Shown here: one piece after another, positions 1 through 7,243 of the stretch | How the letters are laid out: each line of letters opens with the position of its first letter | How positions within the stretch are numbered: the first letter of the stretch is position 1 | Source of the DNA: Ferrimonas balearica DSM 9799 | GTDB taxonomy: Bacteria; Pseudomonadota; Gammaproteobacteria; Enterobacterales; Shewanellaceae | Length of the DNA: 64,000 nucleotides | Assembly: GCF_000148645.1 (NCBI RefSeq) | Contig: NC_014541.1 | Coordinates: 1,550,001 to 1,614,000 of the forward strand | Direction: 5' to 3' | The notes under the pieces: generated by a model | What the model saw: the letters and a program-made list of their open reading frames with translations, nothing else | Told to the model about the DNA's origin: nothing | The model's database searches: none | Program-made: the position numbers and the translations under genes

Positions 1-1
1 C

Positions 2-187
2 TTTGCCGATGTGCGCACCCTGCTGGCGCACTTTAAAGCGACCGGCGCGCACCACAGCGCCCAGCGCCAGGCCGGTCTGCGTGGCCGGGCCTGGTGGCGC
101 CGCCTGAATGACCATTTGAACCAACACCGGCAAGCGCAGGGGATCCCATTAACCTGGCAGCTGGTGCTGGTGGAGGCAACGCGATGA
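2..187 (+). CDS. bioC: Malonyl-ACP O-methyltransferase BioC, C-terminal fragment
   Basis: This is the last 61 codons of a gene that begins before the window. The visible tail (LLAHFKATGAHH, then GLRGRAWWRRLNDHL, ending [12 protein letters not shown]) resembles the C-terminal end of BioC, the methyltransferase that masks malonyl-ACP so that fatty acid synthesis can start the pimeloyl chain of biotin. The SAM-binding domain lies outside the window, so the call rests on this tail and on the position directly before bioD. The stop codon overlaps the bioD start by 4 bp (ATGA), so the two genes are very likely translationally coupled in one biotin operon. Confidence 0.7.
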   Translation, partial: FADVRTLLAHFKATGAHHSAQRQAGLRGRAWWRRLNDHLNQHRQAQGIPLTWQLVLVEATR

Positions 188-867
188 TCTTCTTTGTTAC
201 CGGTACCGACACCGAGGTGGGCAAAACCCGGGTGAGCGCCGGCCTGTTGGCGGCGGCCCGGCAGCAGGGCATGTCGTCACTGGGCTTAAAGCCAATTGCC
301 GCAGGCTGCAAGCTGACCCCGGACGGATGGCACAACGAGGACGCGCTGGCGCTGATGGCGGCCAGCAGCCTGAAGCTGAGTTATGCCGAGGTAAACCCGA
401 TTGCCCTGCAACCGCCCATTGCGCCCCACATTGCTGCGGCGGAAGCGGGCGAGTCCATTACGGTTGAGCGCCTCCGTGCCGCCATGCCCAGAGCCGCGAT
501 GGCGGATGCCGGACTGTGTCTGGTGGAAGGCGCTGGCGGCTGGCGCTTGCCCATCGGGCCGGGTGGCACGCTGCCGGACTGGGTTTCCCGGGAGGGTTGG
601 CCGGTAATTCTGGTGGTGGGGATGAAGCTGGGTTGTCTGAACCACGCCCTGTTGACCGCCGAGGCGATTCGGGCCGATGGGCTGACTCTGGCGGGCTGGG
701 TCGCCAACCGGGTGGATCCGGATATGAGCCGTTATCAGGACAACCTGGCCACCCTGCAATCGATGCTGGCGGCCCCTCTGCTGGCCGAGGTGCCCTATCT
801 CGGCAGTGACGAAACGGCCTGTGACCATCTGGCACAGGCCGTCAAAACCCTTACAGCAGGCGGCTGA
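184..867 (+). CDS. bioD: Dethiobiotin synthetase
   Basis: ATP-dependent dethiobiotin synthase closes the ureido ring of biotin from 7,8-diaminopelargonate and CO2 in the cytoplasm. The 227-residue protein is the usual family length and opens with the P-loop GTDTEVGKT (about residues 7-15). A second family motif, VEGAGGW, lies near residue 116. The start codon overlaps the bioC stop by 4 bp and has a GGAGG ribosome site about 7 bases upstream. The last 17 bases overlap the tail of the convergent peptidase E gene. It is probably the last gene of the biotin operon here. Confidence 0.95.
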   Translation: MIFFVTGTDTEVGKTRVSAGLLAAARQQGMSSLGLKPIAAGCKLTPDGWHNEDALALMAASSLKLSYAEVNPIALQPPIAPHIAAAEAGESITVERLRAAMPRAAMADAGLCLVEGAGGWRLPIGPGGTLPDWVSREGWPVILVVGMKLGCLNHALLTAEAIRADGLTLAGWVANRVDPDMSRYQDNLATLQSMLAAPLLAEVPYLGSDETACDHLAQAVKTLTAGG

Positions 868-1558
868 GGTCCGCGCCGGGAGGCAGTGCCTGTTTCTGGG
901 TGCTGCCCTGGAACAGGTAACCGGTTTTATCCCCCATCAACACCAGTGCATTGCCCTGACGCTTCAGGGCGGTGCCCTCCTGGATCCCAACCACCGGCAT
1001 CAGCGGGTCCACGCAGGTGAACTCCAGCAGGCGCTGTTCCCGGGTTTCACCGTGGTGCCCGGGGGGATGGTAATCGATGTAGTGGGGATTGAGCTGGAAT
1101 GGCACCAGTTGCAGGGCCGTGAAGCTGGGCGGCTGGATGATCGGCATATCATTGGTGGTGCGAATGCTGTCGCCAGCAACGTTGGAGCCGGCGCTCCAGC
1201 CGATGTAGTGAAGGCCGTTGGCCACCTGCTCGCGCAGAACCTCAACCAGGTTGTGGTGATACAGCTCATGCAGCAGATGGAAGGTGTTGCCGCCGCCCAC
1301 CATTACCCCATCGTACTCCCCCAATGCCGAGGCCGGATCGCTCAACTGGTGCGCGCTGTCGAGGGTAAAATCCAGCTCGGCCAGGGCGTCGACCACCTTA
1401 GCGTGGTAGTCGTCATAGCTGATGCTGACCCCGGCGTAGGGGATAAACAGCCAGCGACTGCCGGGTTCCACCAGATCGGCCATCCAGTTCAGGGCGTGAG
1501 AGAGGTAGGGGGTGTCATCCGCTTTCGAGCTGCTGAGCAGCAATAGGGAGAGGCTCAT
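851..1558 (-). CDS. pepE: Dipeptidase E (alpha-aspartyl dipeptidase, family S51)
   Basis: Cytoplasmic serine peptidase that cleaves dipeptides with an N-terminal aspartate. The 235-residue sequence carries the S51 nucleophile motif GWSAGSNVA (serine near residue 121), preceded by [10 protein letters not shown]. The downstream part containing [15 protein letters not shown] supplies the histidine and binding residues expected for PepE. The start has a GGAGATCGATC ribosome site. The gene is convergent with bioD and overlaps its end by 17 bp. It appears to be transcribed alone, with about 400 bp of non-coding DNA upstream shared with htpX. Confidence 0.92.
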   Translation of the reverse strand: MSLSLLLLSSSKADDTPYLSHALNWMADLVEPGSRWLFIPYAGVSISYDDYHAKVVDALAELDFTLDSAHQLSDPASALGEYDGVMVGGGNTFHLLHELYHHNLVEVLREQVANGLHYIGWSAGSNVAGDSIRTTNDMPIIQPPSFTALQLVPFQLNPHYIDYHPPGHHGETREQRLLEFTCVDPLMPVVGIQEGTALKRQGNALVLMGDKTGYLFQGSTQKQALPPGADLSRLL

Positions 1559-1747
1559 GATCGATCTCCGAAACGTCGATTTTGCTTTTAAAAATCAGAT
1601 GTTAACGCCAGTTTAGCAACTCTGTAATGGGGACGGAATGGCGAAAAGGGACTGAAAAGCCGGGATCACGTGCCAAGTGACCCTGATAGGAAGATCGGTT
1701 AGCACTAAAGATAGAACAGATTTCTCTGTTAGATCCATATCTTGTGG

Positions 1748-1775
1748 TTGTTATCGTCAAATAGTGCCATATACT
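1748..1775 (+). promoter_or_regulatory. Sigma-70-like promoter of a candidate small RNA
   Basis: A -35 box TTGTTA (1748-1753) and a -10 box TATACT (1770-1775) are separated by 16 bp. A transcript would start near 1782 and meet the intrinsic terminator at 1813-1839, well short of htpX. Both boxes were read directly from sequence; activity is inferred. Confidence 0.55.
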
Positions 1776-1781
1776 GATTAT

Positions 1782-1840
1782 CAACGTGGTTCGGTCTCCC
1801 AAACCGAGTTAATAAAGCCGCCTCCCCAGGGCGGCTTTTT
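1782..1840 (+). ncRNA. Candidate small RNA or attenuated htpX leader
   Basis: The stretch from the predicted start near 1782 to the T-run of the terminator is about 58 nt and has no credible open reading frame. It holds a small hairpin, TCGGT (1791-1795) with ACCGA (1802-1806), and then a GC-rich terminator. I do not recognise it as any known small RNA. It could be an independent RNA, or a prematurely terminated leader of htpX, whose own sigma-32-like promoter lies further downstream at 1876-1904. Confidence 0.4.
1813..1839 (+). terminator. Intrinsic terminator
   Basis: A perfect 9-bp stem AAAGCCGCC / GGCGGCTTT with a 7-nt loop is followed by further T residues. No annotated rightward gene ends just before it, which is why a short transcript is proposed. 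Confidence 0.75.
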
Positions 1841-1875
1841 CTTACGCCTCTATACGTTTCTTTACGTTTGCTGAG

Positions 1876-1904
1876 CTTGAAAAGCGCCGGTGGGATCCCG
1901 ATCA
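1876..1904 (+). promoter_or_regulatory. Sigma-32 (heat shock)-like promoter of htpX
   Basis: CTTGAAA (1876-1882) is an exact match to the sigma-32 -35 element. After 14 bp, CCCGATCA (1897-1904) is close to the -10 consensus CCCCATNT. The element lies about 50 bp before the htpX start. htpX is a heat-shock gene in E. coli, which supports the reading. Confidence 0.65.
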
Positions 1905-1955
1905 TTCTGGCATGGGTGCCCGGAGCAGGGCGCCTGACCATGATTAGGAGAAACA

Positions 1956-2834
1956 ATGAAGCGCATCTTCCTCTTTTTGCTGACCAACCTGGCCGTTGTG
2001 CTGGTGCTGGGCATCGTGCTGAGCATCATCACTTCTGCACTGGGTATCCAGCTGCACAGCTACACCGGTATTCTGGTGCTGGCGGCAGTTTTTGGTTTTG
2101 GTGGCTCTCTGCTGTCTTTGCAGATGTCCAAGTGGATGGCGAAAAAGTCGATGGGTCTGCAAGTTATCGAGCAGCCGCGCGATGAAACCGAAGCCTGGCT
2201 GCTGGACACCGTTGCCCGCCAGGCCCAACAAGCTGGCATTAAAATGCCGGAAGTGGCCATCTACTCTGGCCCGGAAATGAACGCCTTCGCCACTGGCCCG
2301 AGCCGCAACAACTCTCTGGTGGCGGTCTCTACCGGCCTGATGTACGGCATGAACCGCGATGAAGTCGAAGCGGTTCTGGCCCATGAGGTGAGTCACGTAG
2401 CCAACGGCGACATGGTGACCATGGCCCTGATCCAGGGTGTGGTGAATACCTTTGTTATCTTCGCTGCGCGCCTGATCGCCGGTACCGTAAGTAATGTACT
2501 GAGCAGCGATGAAGACAGCGGCGAAGAAGCCAGCTACATGACCTACATGGTGGTGTCCTTCATTCTGGAGATCATCTTTGGCATCCTGGCCTCCATCATC
2601 GTGATGTACTTCTCCCGTCAGCGCGAGTTCCGCGCCGATGCGGGCGGTGCGGCCCTGGCCGGTCGCGAGAAGATGGTGGCTGCGCTGGAGCGTCTGCGCC
2701 ACGGCCCGGAAAGCACCATGCCGGCCAACATGGCGGCCTTTGGCATCAACGGCAAAGGCGGCAGCCTGACCGAGCTGTTCATGAGCCACCCGCCGCTGGA
2801 GCAACGCATCGATACCTTGCGTCGCGGCGGTTAA
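1956..2834 (+). CDS. htpX: Membrane zinc metalloprotease HtpX
   Basis: Inner-membrane M48B protease that degrades misfolded membrane proteins alongside FtsH. The 292-residue length matches the family. There are two N-terminal hydrophobic segments (about residues 4-30 and 32-55) and a zinc motif HEVSH near residue 144. Two further hydrophobic segments (about 158-175 and 195-220) precede the [13 protein letters not shown] region that supplies the third zinc ligand. A GGAG ribosome site precedes the ATG. A sigma-32-like promoter lies upstream, and an intrinsic terminator follows immediately, so it is probably monocistronic. Confidence 0.96.
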   Translation: MKRIFLFLLTNLAVVLVLGIVLSIITSALGIQLHSYTGILVLAAVFGFGGSLLSLQMSKWMAKKSMGLQVIEQPRDETEAWLLDTVARQAQQAGIKMPEVAIYSGPEMNAFATGPSRNNSLVAVSTGLMYGMNRDEVEAVLAHEVSHVANGDMVTMALIQGVVNTFVIFAARLIAGTVSNVLSSDEDSGEEASYMTYMVVSFILEIIFGILASIIVMYFSRQREFRADAGGAALAGREKMVAALERLRHGPESTMPANMAAFGINGKGGSLTELFMSHPPLEQRIDTLRRGG

Positions 2835-2849
2835 TGTCTCAGACATTCA

Positions 2850-2877
2850 AAAAAGCGGCCAATTGGCCGCTTTTTTT
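2850..2877 (+). terminator. Intrinsic terminator after htpX
   Basis: AAAGCGGCC-AATT-GGCCGC with an A-run before and a T-run after; it could work in both directions. Confidence 0.85.
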
Positions 2878-3099
2878 GTGTGCCTATCAGAATCTGAGTC
2901 AACCGAAAGCAATCACTGGTGCTTGCGTTATGTTCAAGATAAACATATATCTATCACACCTTCGAAAAATATCGATGGGACAAAGACTTGGCTAAGCCGA
3001 ATCCGCCTCATTGCGGGAACGTAGTGGCTCGGCTAGGTTTTATAAGACTGTGTGAGCATACCGTTGGCTTGTGAAGCCGTGGTTTTGGAGGATAGGAAC

Positions 3100-3417
3100 G
3101 TGTTGAGAAAACTGCTGATTGCCCTGTTTGGTTTGGGGCTGGTGTTCGGCGCGGCGGCTGCAGATACGGTAGCCGATGCGCATGCTGAAATGAATGGGTG
3201 TGAAAGCTGTCACCAGGACGGCAGCCCCTCCAGCGATGGCGCGTATGAGAATGAGCAATGTGTTGCCTGTCATGGCGGCATGGCCGAACTGGAAGGTGAG
3301 CAGCACGCTGCCCATGCCGACATGCTGGTGTGCTCTGATTGCCACGCCGTACACGATATGGAAGTGGGCCAGAAGCCGACCTGTGACGCCTGCCACGATG
3401 ACGGCCGGACGCCCTGA
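3100..3417 (+). CDS. Small periplasmic tetraheme cytochrome c (first copy)
   Basis: Secreted electron carrier of the small tetraheme cytochrome type known from Shewanella (CctA/STC), which shuttles electrons in the periplasm between inner-membrane quinol oxidation and terminal reductases. The GTG start at 3100 is chosen because GGAGGA lies 7 bases upstream and the signal peptide (LRKLLIALFGLGLVFGAAAA) then starts correctly. The 105-residue precursor has four CXXCH heme sites: CESCH, CVACH, CSDCH and CDACH. Extra histidines between them are suitable as distal ligands. A paralogue follows about 240 bp downstream. Each gene has its own terminator, so the two are probably separate transcripts. 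In-frame starts further upstream (from 3052) lack a ribosome site. Confidence 0.9.
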   Translation: MLRKLLIALFGLGLVFGAAAADTVADAHAEMNGCESCHQDGSPSSDGAYENEQCVACHGGMAELEGEQHAAHADMLVCSDCHAVHDMEVGQKPTCDACHDDGRTP

Positions 3418-3438
3418 ACCCGTCCTATAGGGGAATTC

Positions 3439-3466
3439 AACGCCGGTCTGTGACCGGCGTTTTGCT
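3439..3466 (+). terminator. Intrinsic terminator after first tetraheme cytochrome
   Basis: 9-bp stem AACGCCGGT / ACCGGCGTT with a 5-nt loop, followed by a TTTTGCTTT tract. Confidence 0.75.
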
Positions 3467-3653
3467 TTCTGGCTCCAATGTCATTTCATTGATATTCGTC
3501 ACTTTATTAAGCCAGAATTCTGAAATTCTGCGATCTGATCAACGGTTTATCTCACCCTGAATTGTTACAGTGAGCCAGTTCCTATGTCAGTACGATACGT
3601 GCTCACGCACCTCGCATCTGGCTGGAACAACACACTGTGTGAGGATGAGAAAA

Positions 3654-3953
3654 ATGTTCAAGAACCTGCTTATCGCACTGTTCGGTGCCAGCATGGCGTT
3701 CGGCGTTGCCGCTGCCAGCGTTGTTTCCGACATGCACTCTGACATGTCCGGCTGTGAAACCTGCCACGCAGACGGTATGCCGTCTGAAGACGGTGCTCAC
3801 GAAGCTGCGGCTTGTGCTGACTGCCACGGCAGCATGGCTGACCTGGTCGAGCCGCACCCGCAGCACGACGGCATGATGGAGTGTACTGACTGTCACAACG
3901 TCCACGAAGACGAAGTGGGTCAGGCTCCGGCCACCTGTGACAACTGTCACTAA
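3654..3953 (+). CDS. Small periplasmic tetraheme cytochrome c (second copy)
   Basis: Paralogue of the preceding cytochrome, with the same architecture: a signal peptide (FKNLLIALFGASMAFGVAAA) and four heme sites CETCH, CADCH, CTDCH and CDNCH in a 99-residue precursor. The ATG at 3654 is preferred because GAGGATGAG lies about 9 bases before it; the ATG at 3645 overlaps that ribosome site. The mature region is acidic, as in Shewanella STC. Codon choice looks strongly optimised, which suggests high expression. The tandem arrangement points to local duplication followed by divergence. Its redox partner cannot be read from the sequence. Confidence 0.9.
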   Translation: MFKNLLIALFGASMAFGVAAASVVSDMHSDMSGCETCHADGMPSEDGAHEAAACADCHGSMADLVEPHPQHDGMMECTDCHNVHEDEVGQAPATCDNCH

Positions 3954-3960
3954 GGTCTCA

Positions 3961-3986
3961 AACGCCGCGTAATGCGGCGTTTTTTC
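3961..3986 (+). terminator. Intrinsic terminator after second tetraheme cytochrome
   Basis: AACGCCGC-GTAAT-GCGGCGTT stem followed by TTTTT. Confidence 0.85.
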
Positions 3987-4060
3987 TGGGCCCTTCACGG
4001 CCCAGGTTTCCTTCTCTCGCTTCCCTGCCTACAATGTCGCCCTCAATCCAGGAGGGTCCG

Positions 4061-4729
4061 ATGCAGTATCCCGTCAACGAAATCTTTGAAACCATCCAGG
4101 GCGAAGGCCACTTTACCGGTGTGCCGGCGGTATTCCTGCGCCTGCAGGGCTGCCCGGTGGGCTGTGCCTGGTGCGATACCCGCCACACCTGGGAGGTGCT
4201 GGCTGAGGATCAGGTTGAGCCGGGCCTTGTGATTGGCGCCGGTGATGGCGAACCGCGCTGGGCACAATGGCCGCTTGAGCAACTGGTGGCGCACCTGACG
4301 GGCCCGCAATATCGTGCCCGCCACCTGGTGATTACCGGTGGAGAGCCCTGCATGTATGACCTTCGTCCATTGACGGAGCGCATGATTGCGGCGGGCTGGC
4401 GCTGTCAGATTGAGACCTCAGGGTGTTTTGAGGTCAAGACCGATCCGCAAACCTGGGTGACGGTTTCCCCCAAGGTGGGTATGAAGGGCGGATTGGAGGT
4501 GCAGCGTTCTGCGCTGGAACGGGCCAATGAGATCAAACACCCGGTGGCGATGCAGAAGCATGTGGATGAGCTGGATGCGCTGTTAGCCGGGGTGGCGCTG
4601 GAGGGCAAAGAGGTGGCGCTTCAGCCAATCAGCCAGCAGCACCGGGCCAATGAGCTGTGTGTGCGGGTCTGCATCGAGCGCAACTGGCGCTTGTCCGTGC
4701 AGACCCACAAGTACCTGAATATCGATTAA
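4061..4729 (+). CDS. queE: 7-carboxy-7-deazaguanine synthase
   Basis: Radical SAM enzyme of queuosine biosynthesis that contracts 6-carboxytetrahydropterin to 7-carboxy-7-deazaguanine. The 222-residue protein shows the N-terminal family signature [13 protein letters not shown] and the cluster motif CPVGCAWC (about residues 32-39). These are followed by CDTRHTWEV and a VITGGEP motif. The start at 4061 is set by AGGAGG ending 5 bases upstream; the upstream in-frame ATG at 4034 has no such site. It is convergent with queD and overlaps it by 4 bp. QueD makes QueE's substrate, so two consecutive pathway enzymes are encoded tail to tail. Confidence 0.95.
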   Translation: MQYPVNEIFETIQGEGHFTGVPAVFLRLQGCPVGCAWCDTRHTWEVLAEDQVEPGLVIGAGDGEPRWAQWPLEQLVAHLTGPQYRARHLVITGGEPCMYDLRPLTERMIAAGWRCQIETSGCFEVKTDPQTWVTVSPKVGMKGGLEVQRSALERANEIKHPVAMQKHVDELDALLAGVALEGKEVALQPISQQHRANELCVRVCIERNWRLSVQTHKYLNID

Positions 4730-5094
4730 GCGTCTGGGCCGCGGTAGATGCAGCCGGAGGTGCAGGTTTCCTTGATCGCGACCTCGCTCAGCTGAGGCAG
4801 GCTCGGCTTCAACTCGGCCCAAACCCACTTGGCCAACACCTCACTGGTGGGGTTTTCCAGACCGGGGATGTCGTTCAGGTAGTGGTGATCCAGTCGTTCC
4901 CAAATCGGCTTGAAGTGGGCTTTCAGCTCGGCGAAATCCATCACCCAGCCGGTGTGCGGGTCCACATCCCCTGCAACGCTGATGCGTACCAGGAAGGAGT
5001 GGCCATGGAGCCGCCCACACTTGTGGCCAGCAGGAACGTGCGGCAGCTTGTGGGCTGCTTCAAAGGTAAACTCTTTATAGATCTCGACGGACAT
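4726..5094 (-). CDS. queD: 6-carboxy-5,6,7,8-tetrahydropterin synthase
   Basis: Converts dihydroneopterin triphosphate to 6-carboxytetrahydropterin, the step before QueE in queuosine synthesis. The start at 5094 gives the conserved opening [19 protein letters not shown] and a 122-residue protein of normal length. Zinc ligands are visible in EAAHKL and GRLHGHS. The catalytic cysteine lies in [10 protein letters not shown], and HHYLND and ENPTSE are also family motifs. The reading frame extends 21 codons upstream without an obvious ribosome site, so the shorter start is preferred. Its end overlaps the queE stop by 4 bp. Confidence 0.94.
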   Translation of the reverse strand: MSVEIYKEFTFEAAHKLPHVPAGHKCGRLHGHSFLVRISVAGDVDPHTGWVMDFAELKAHFKPIWERLDHHYLNDIPGLENPTSEVLAKWVWAELKPSLPQLSEVAIKETCTSGCIYRGPDA

Positions 5095-5317
5095 CAACTT
5101 CGGCCTGACGACAATGGGGCGCCAAGTGTGCCACGGAGGGGGGGCATGGGCAACCAACCCCCCTTGTGAATCACAGGTAATAGCCGAGGAAAGAGGGCGT
5201 TATCGTCGATTATTCCGAATTTCCGTTCGACACTATCCGTATAAACGATTGGCGATAAGGGTTTAATTCAGGTAGAAATTATCTCCACTATCGACCAATT
5301 TTTGGCAGGAGATGAGC

Positions 5318-5530
5318 ATGAAGAAAATTTTGGGCGGTCTGGCGGCCCTGATGTTGCTGATGGGATGTGGTGGTCCGGATGCCACCTGGGTCCACCCGAC
5401 GAAAGACGGCCAGGGTTTCCTTCAGGATCGCGATAACTGCAACCGTCGACTGGATGCCAGTGCCGCCGGCTACAACGACCGCTTTGCCGAGTGCATGAAT
5501 CAACGGGGCTGGGTGCTGGAGTCCCATTAA
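5318..5530 (+). CDS. Small lipoprotein of unknown function
   Basis: A 70-residue product with a classical lipoprotein signal (KKILGGLAALMLL then lipobox LMGC), so it is predicted to be lipid-modified and membrane-anchored. The mature part of about 53 residues contains WVHPTKDGQGFLQDRDNC and ends CMNQRGWVLESH. Its cysteine pair could form a disulfide. The start at 5318 is favoured because AGGAG lies 6 bases upstream; the ATG at 5312 is too close. A terminator follows, so it is probably a single-gene unit. I do not recognise a specific function; similar short lipoproteins with a 'CM..RGW' ending are common in proteobacteria. Confidence 0.8.
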   Translation: MKKILGGLAALMLLMGCGGPDATWVHPTKDGQGFLQDRDNCNRRLDASAAGYNDRFAECMNQRGWVLESH

Positions 5531-5551
5531 TCCGGGCTCGCATGAAAGCCG

Positions 5552-5578
5552 TAAGGAGATCTCTGGGTCTCCTTTTTT
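5552..5578 (+). terminator. Intrinsic terminator
   Basis: Stem GGAGA (5554-5558) / TCTCC followed by TTTTTT. Confidence 0.75.
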
Positions 5579-5618
5579 GTGTAAGGTGTAGATAATCGGA
5601 CGTCGCCAAGGAGGACGT

Positions 5619-6524
5619 ATGCGCCAGCCCCCACTTACTGATGATGAACAACAGGTACTGGAAGAGAAAGGCACAGAGCGCCCATTCAGTGGCCGCTTCC
5701 TGAGCCTGGATGATCAGGGCACCTACTGCTGTCGTCGCTGCCAGTCACCGCTGTTTCGTTCTGAGCACAAGTTCGAATCCGGTTGCGGCTGGCCTTCGTT
5801 CGATGATGAGATTGCCGGTGCTGTCCGCCGTGAAACCGATGCCGACGGGCGCAGAACGGAGATCCTCTGCGCTCAGTGCGGCGGCCATCTGGGTCACGTT
5901 TTTGAGGGTGAGGGACTGACGGCCAAAAACCTGCGCCACTGCGTGAATGCCCTGTCCATGAGCTTTGCACCCAGTGCCGAGGCCGGTGAACAGTGGGCAG
6001 TGTTTGGCGGCGGTTGTTTCTGGTGCCTCGAAGCGCTGTTTCAACGATTGCAGGGGGTGTCCTCGGTGACCAGCGGCTACGCCGGTGGCGAGCAGGAGCG
6101 CGCCGATTACCGCAGTGTCTGTGCCGGTGACAGTGGCCACATTGAGGTGATCCGGATTGGCTTTGACCCGGCCATCATCAGTTTTGGCCAGCTGCTGGAG
6201 CTGTTTTTCGATTGCCATGACCCCACCAGCTGGGATCAGCAGGGCGCCGATAGGGGCAGCCAGTACCGCAGTGCCATCTTTTGCCAGGACGACACCCAAC
6301 GTCAGATTGCGCAGCAGCAGATCACGGCATTGGAACAGCTGGGGCGGGGCAGGATCGTCACCGAGCTGCGCGGCAATGAGCCCTTCTATCCGGCCGAATC
6401 GGAGCATCAGAACTACTTCAACCAACACAGCAACCAGCCGTACTGTCACTGGAACATCAAACCCAAGCTGGCCGCTCTGATGGCCAAGTATTCGGATCGC
6501 GTCCGGCCGGAGGGCGGCGCATAA
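5619..6524 (+). CDS. Bifunctional peptide-methionine sulfoxide reductase MsrB-MsrA
   Basis: A cytoplasmic repair enzyme that reduces both diastereomers of methionine sulfoxide. Residues 1-120 are an MsrB domain with zinc-binding CRRC and CAQCGGHLGHVF and the catalytic cysteine in LRHCVNALSMSF. Residues 125-295 are an MsrA domain with the catalytic motif GGGCFWCLEALF. The order B-then-A is the reverse of the MsrA-MsrB order in Neisseria PilB, and there is no thioredoxin domain. AAGGAGG precedes the ATG. The gene stands alone, ending at a long GC-rich hairpin. Together with msrPQ at 38 kb it gives the cell both cytoplasmic and periplasmic methionine repair. Confidence 0.94.
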   Translation: MRQPPLTDDEQQVLEEKGTERPFSGRFLSLDDQGTYCCRRCQSPLFRSEHKFESGCGWPSFDDEIAGAVRRETDADGRRTEILCAQCGGHLGHVFEGEGLTAKNLRHCVNALSMSFAPSAEAGEQWAVFGGGCFWCLEALFQRLQGVSSVTSGYAGGEQERADYRSVCAGDSGHIEVIRIGFDPAIISFGQLLELFFDCHDPTSWDQQGADRGSQYRSAIFCQDDTQRQIAQQQITALEQLGRGRIVTELRGNEPFYPAESEHQNYFNQHSNQPYCHWNIKPKLAALMAKYSDRVRPEGGA

Positions 6525-6530
6525 CGAGGC

Positions 6531-6564
6531 GGCACCTGGCGCCCGAGAAGGGACGCCAGGTGCC
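6531..6564. repeat. 11-bp perfect inverted repeat after msrBA
   Basis: GGCACCTGGCG (6531-6541) pairs with CGCCAGGTGCC (6554-6564) across a 12-nt loop, only 7 bases past the stop. It lacks a good T-run (GATTTC follows), so it may be a Rho-aided terminator or an mRNA 3' end stabiliser. Confidence 0.6.
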
Positions 6565-6673
6565 GATTTCGCCCTCGGATCTCCGCTTGGTCATGTGGCG
6601 TCAATGGCTGGCTGGTTCCGCTGTGCAACTTCCGCTAGGGTAGGGGCATTATCACTGACCTGGTGCCCCAATC

Positions 6674-7177
6674 GTGTCGATCGCTGAACTGCTGCAATCC
6701 CGCTCCCAACCCGTTCAATCCATCCTGCTTGTCTGCATGGGCAATATCTGTCGTTCCCCCACCGCGGAAGCGGTCTTTCGCCACCGCGCTGAAGCACTGG
6801 GGCTGGCGCTCTCCATCGATTCTGCCGGTACCATTGCCTATCACGCGGGTGAAGCCCCGGATCCGCGCTCCAGTGCTGCAGGGCGGGCCCGGGGCTATCG
6901 GTTTCAGGGCATGACGGCACGGCAGATCAGGGCGGCAGACCTGAACCGGTTTGATTTGGTCCTGGCCGCTGACCAGCAAAACCTGGCAGACATCCATCGC
7001 CTGGCCCGTGGCCCGGTCACGGCGCACATTGGTCTGATCCTCGACAGCCTGGGGCAGGGCGCCCGTGAGGTGCCCGATCCCTACTACGGTGGCGAGGATG
7101 GCTTTGAGCAGGTGCTCGACCTGATTGAGGCGGCGGCGGACGCCTGGCTGACGCCACTCTCCCGCCTGCCGCGCTGA
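6674..7177 (+). CDS. Low-molecular-weight protein tyrosine phosphatase family protein
   Basis: Cytoplasmic phosphatase of the arsenate reductase/LMW-PTP fold. The catalytic loop CMGNICRSPTAEAVF (C, then R and S in the C-X5-R-S pattern) is near residue 21, and the general acid aspartate lies in DPYYGG near residue 139. The GTG start gives 167 residues with a short extra N-terminus (about 15 residues) ahead of the first strand. No clear ribosome site is visible, so the start is uncertain. No tyrosine kinase or polysaccharide cluster is nearby, so the substrate is unknown. A shared terminator separates it from rne. Confidence 0.88.
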   Translation: MSIAELLQSRSQPVQSILLVCMGNICRSPTAEAVFRHRAEALGLALSIDSAGTIAYHAGEAPDPRSSAAGRARGYRFQGMTARQIRAADLNRFDLVLAADQQNLADIHRLARGPVTAHIGLILDSLGQGAREVPDPYYGGEDGFEQVLDLIEAAADAWLTPLSRLPR

Positions 7178-7198
7178 CCCCTGCTCGAAATCGAGACA

Positions 7199-7231
7199 TA
7201 AAAAAAGCCACCCGATTGGGTGGCTTTTTTG
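7199..7231. terminator. Bidirectional terminator between the phosphatase and rne
   Basis: AAAAAAGCCACCC-GATT-GGGTGGCTTTTTT: a symmetrical stem flanked by A and T runs that can end transcription from both convergent genes. Confidence 0.9.
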
Positions 7232-7243
7232 TGGCCCGGAGGC

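Noticed and set aside
1785-1810. tRNA-like T-arm (GGTTCGG...)
   Set aside because: No acceptor, D or anticodon stems can be assembled around it; it is better explained as a small hairpin before a terminator.
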